Shown piece after piece: positions 6,837 to 7,949 of a stretch of DNA of 7,949 bases (the stretch's first letter is position 1; each line of letters opens with the position of its first letter). A program made the translations under genes and the position numbers. A model generated the notes under the pieces. The model was not told the DNA's origin and did no database searches. It saw nothing but the letters and a program-made list of their open reading frames with translations. This DNA is from Gammaproteobacteria bacterium. GTDB lineage: Bacteria > Pseudomonadota > Gammaproteobacteria > Arenicellales > Spongiicolonaceae. The DNA is taken from the NCBI GenBank assembly GCA_007570945.1, contig RKSH01000108.1:1-7949 (forward strand), in the 5' to 3' direction.

Positions 6837-7949
6837 TCAGCCCAGGTCGGCCAGCGCGCGCTGCAACTCTTCCCGGCGGCGGCGGTCTTTGTCCACCACT
6901 TCGGCCGGCGCTTTGTCCACAAAATTTTTGTTGGCCAACTTTGCCTCCACCCGCGCCAGGTCGCCGCGAATTTTTTCCCGCTCCCGCGCCAGCCGCGCCT
7001 GCTCGCGCTCACGCTCGGCGGCGCTGAGGGTCACCAGCACTTTAATCCCGCCGGCCAGCGCGGTGGCGCAATGCGCGTAATCCTGTTGCGGGTCGGCGGC
7101 CTCCACCGACGACAGGCGCGCCAGTGCGAGCAGAAATTTGCGGTTGCGCGCCAGCCATGCTTCGCCCTCACCGCCCAGCCCCTGCAGCGCAACCGGCAGC
7201 GGCTTGCCCGGGTCCAGATTCATCTCGCCGCGAATGTTGCGCACCGCGCCCACCACCTCCTTGATTTTTTCCACCTCGCGCACGGCGGCGGAGTCCACGC
7301 CCTCCTCCCCGGCGCGCGGCCACGGCTGCAGCATGATGGTCTCGCCGGCCACGCCGGCCACTTTCGCCGCGCGCAGCCAGATTTCCTCGGTGATAAACGG
7401 CATCAGCGGATGCAAAAGCCGCAGCAGCGTTTCCAGCGCCTGAATTAACGTGCGCCGCGCGCCGGCCTTGCGCGCCGCGCTCTCCTCGGCGTCGCCGAGC
7501 AGCGTCTTGCACAACTCCAGATACCAACTGCAATACTCGTCCCAGACAAAGGAATACAGGCACTGCGCCGCCAGGTCCAGCCGGTAGGAGTCAAAGGATT
7601 GCTCCACCTCGGCCGCGGTCTGTTGTAGTCGCGAGAGAATCCAGCGGTCGGGAATGCCGAGTTGGTGCCCGTCGCCGCCAAAGCCACAGTCTTCACCCTC
7701 GGTGTTCAGCAACACAAAGCGCGCGGCGTTCCAGAGTTTGTTGCAGAAGTTCCGATAGCCTTCCACGCGCCCTAAGTCGAAGTTGATGTCGCGACCGGTT
7801 GAGGCCAACGCGGCGAAAGTAAAACGCAACGCATCGGCGCCGAAGCCGGGAATGCCGTCCGGATAATCCGCACGCGTCTGCGCTTCAATCAACGCCGCAT
7901 CTTGCGGGCGCATCAAACCGCTGGTGCGCTTCGCCACCAACTTAGGCAA
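6837..7949 (-). CDS. valS: Valyl-tRNA synthetase, C-terminal part (cut by window end)
   Basis: Class I aminoacyl-tRNA synthetase charging tRNA-Val. Only the last 370 codons are present; the gene continues past position 7949. The visible part begins just after the expected KMSKS loop, with L-P-K-L-V-A-K-R-T (1-9 of the fragment). It continues with the highly conserved A-D-A-L-R-F-T (38-44), L-A-S-T-G-R-D-I-N-F (48-57) and E-G-Y-R-N-F-C-N-K-L-W-N-A (63-75). The anticodon-binding helical domain follows, with W-Y-L-E-L (142-146) and H-P-L-M-P-F-I-T-E-E-I-W (180-191), then A-V-R-N-I-R-x-E-M-N (235-244). The charged C-terminal coiled coil is at about 310-368, including L-A-N-K-N-F-V-D-K-A-P (338-348). 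The TGA is at 6837-6839. The first visible codon is TTG, an internal Leu rather than a start. Confidence 0.97.
   Translation of the reverse strand: MPKLVAKRTSGLMRPQDAALIEAQTRADYPDGIPGFGADALRFTFAALASTGRDINFDLGRVEGYRNFCNKLWNAARFVLLNTEGEDCGFGGDGHQLGIPDRWILSRLQQTAAEVEQSFDSYRLDLAAQCLYSFVWDEYCSWYLELCKTLLGDAEESAARKAGARRTLIQALETLLRLLHPLMPFITEEIWLRAAKVAGVAGETIMLQPWPRAGEEGVDSAAVREVEKIKEVVGAVRNIRGEMNLDPGKPLPVALQGLGGEGEAWLARNRKFLLALARLSSVEAADPQQDYAHCATALAGGIKVLVTLSAAEREREQARLAREREKIRGDLARVEAKLANKNFVDKAPAEVVDKDRRRREELQRALADLG

Noticed and set aside
6831..6837. GTATACT between rsmJ and valS as a promoter
   Set aside because: It lies between two converging stop codons, has no -35 on the + strand (upstream is G/C only) and would only drive antisense RNA into valS.

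Overview
The window is GC-rich, gene-dense chromosomal DNA from a Gram-negative bacterium that makes lipopolysaccharide (LPS). It is most likely a gammaproteobacterium or close relative, because gene content and order follow the gammaproteobacterial yrbG-kdsD-(kdsC)-lptC-lptA-lptB-(rpoN-hpf)-ptsN-(rapZ)-ptsH/npr cluster. No phage, IS, CRISPR, tRNA or rRNA is visible. This is core rather than accessory sequence.

Region 1 (18-6037, + strand) is an apparent eight-gene operon with almost no spacer: yrbG (cation/calcium exchanger), kdsD (first step of Kdo synthesis), lptC, lptA and lptB (LPS transport), then ptsN, ptsH and ptsI (EIIA-Ntr, HPr and enzyme I of a regulatory phosphotransferase system). 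Junctions run from 9 nt apart to 11 nt overlapped, so translational coupling is likely. The first half makes an LPS precursor and moves LPS out of the inner membrane. The second half is a complete phosphorelay (PEP to EI to HPr to PtsN) with no sugar permease, and so is probably a signalling branch. Genes expected in this neighbourhood but absent here are kdsC, rpoN, hpf and rapZ, plus hprK, which some lineages carry.

Region 2 (6038-6206) is the only real intergenic gap. It is less GC-rich and more T-rich, and holds an imperfect hairpin just after ptsI and a weak promoter-like element.

Region 3 (6207-7949) has rsmJ (16S rRNA methyltransferase) on the + strand converging, with 18 nt between stops, on valS (valyl-tRNA synthetase) on the - strand. 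ValS is cut by the window end, leaving only its C-terminal 370 codons.

The most unusual points are a very short LptC that appears to lack the C-terminal half of its beta-jellyroll, the compacted lptB-ptsN-ptsH-ptsI arrangement, and an HPr that keeps both His15 and Ser46 although no HPr kinase is in view. I see no convincing wholly new system.
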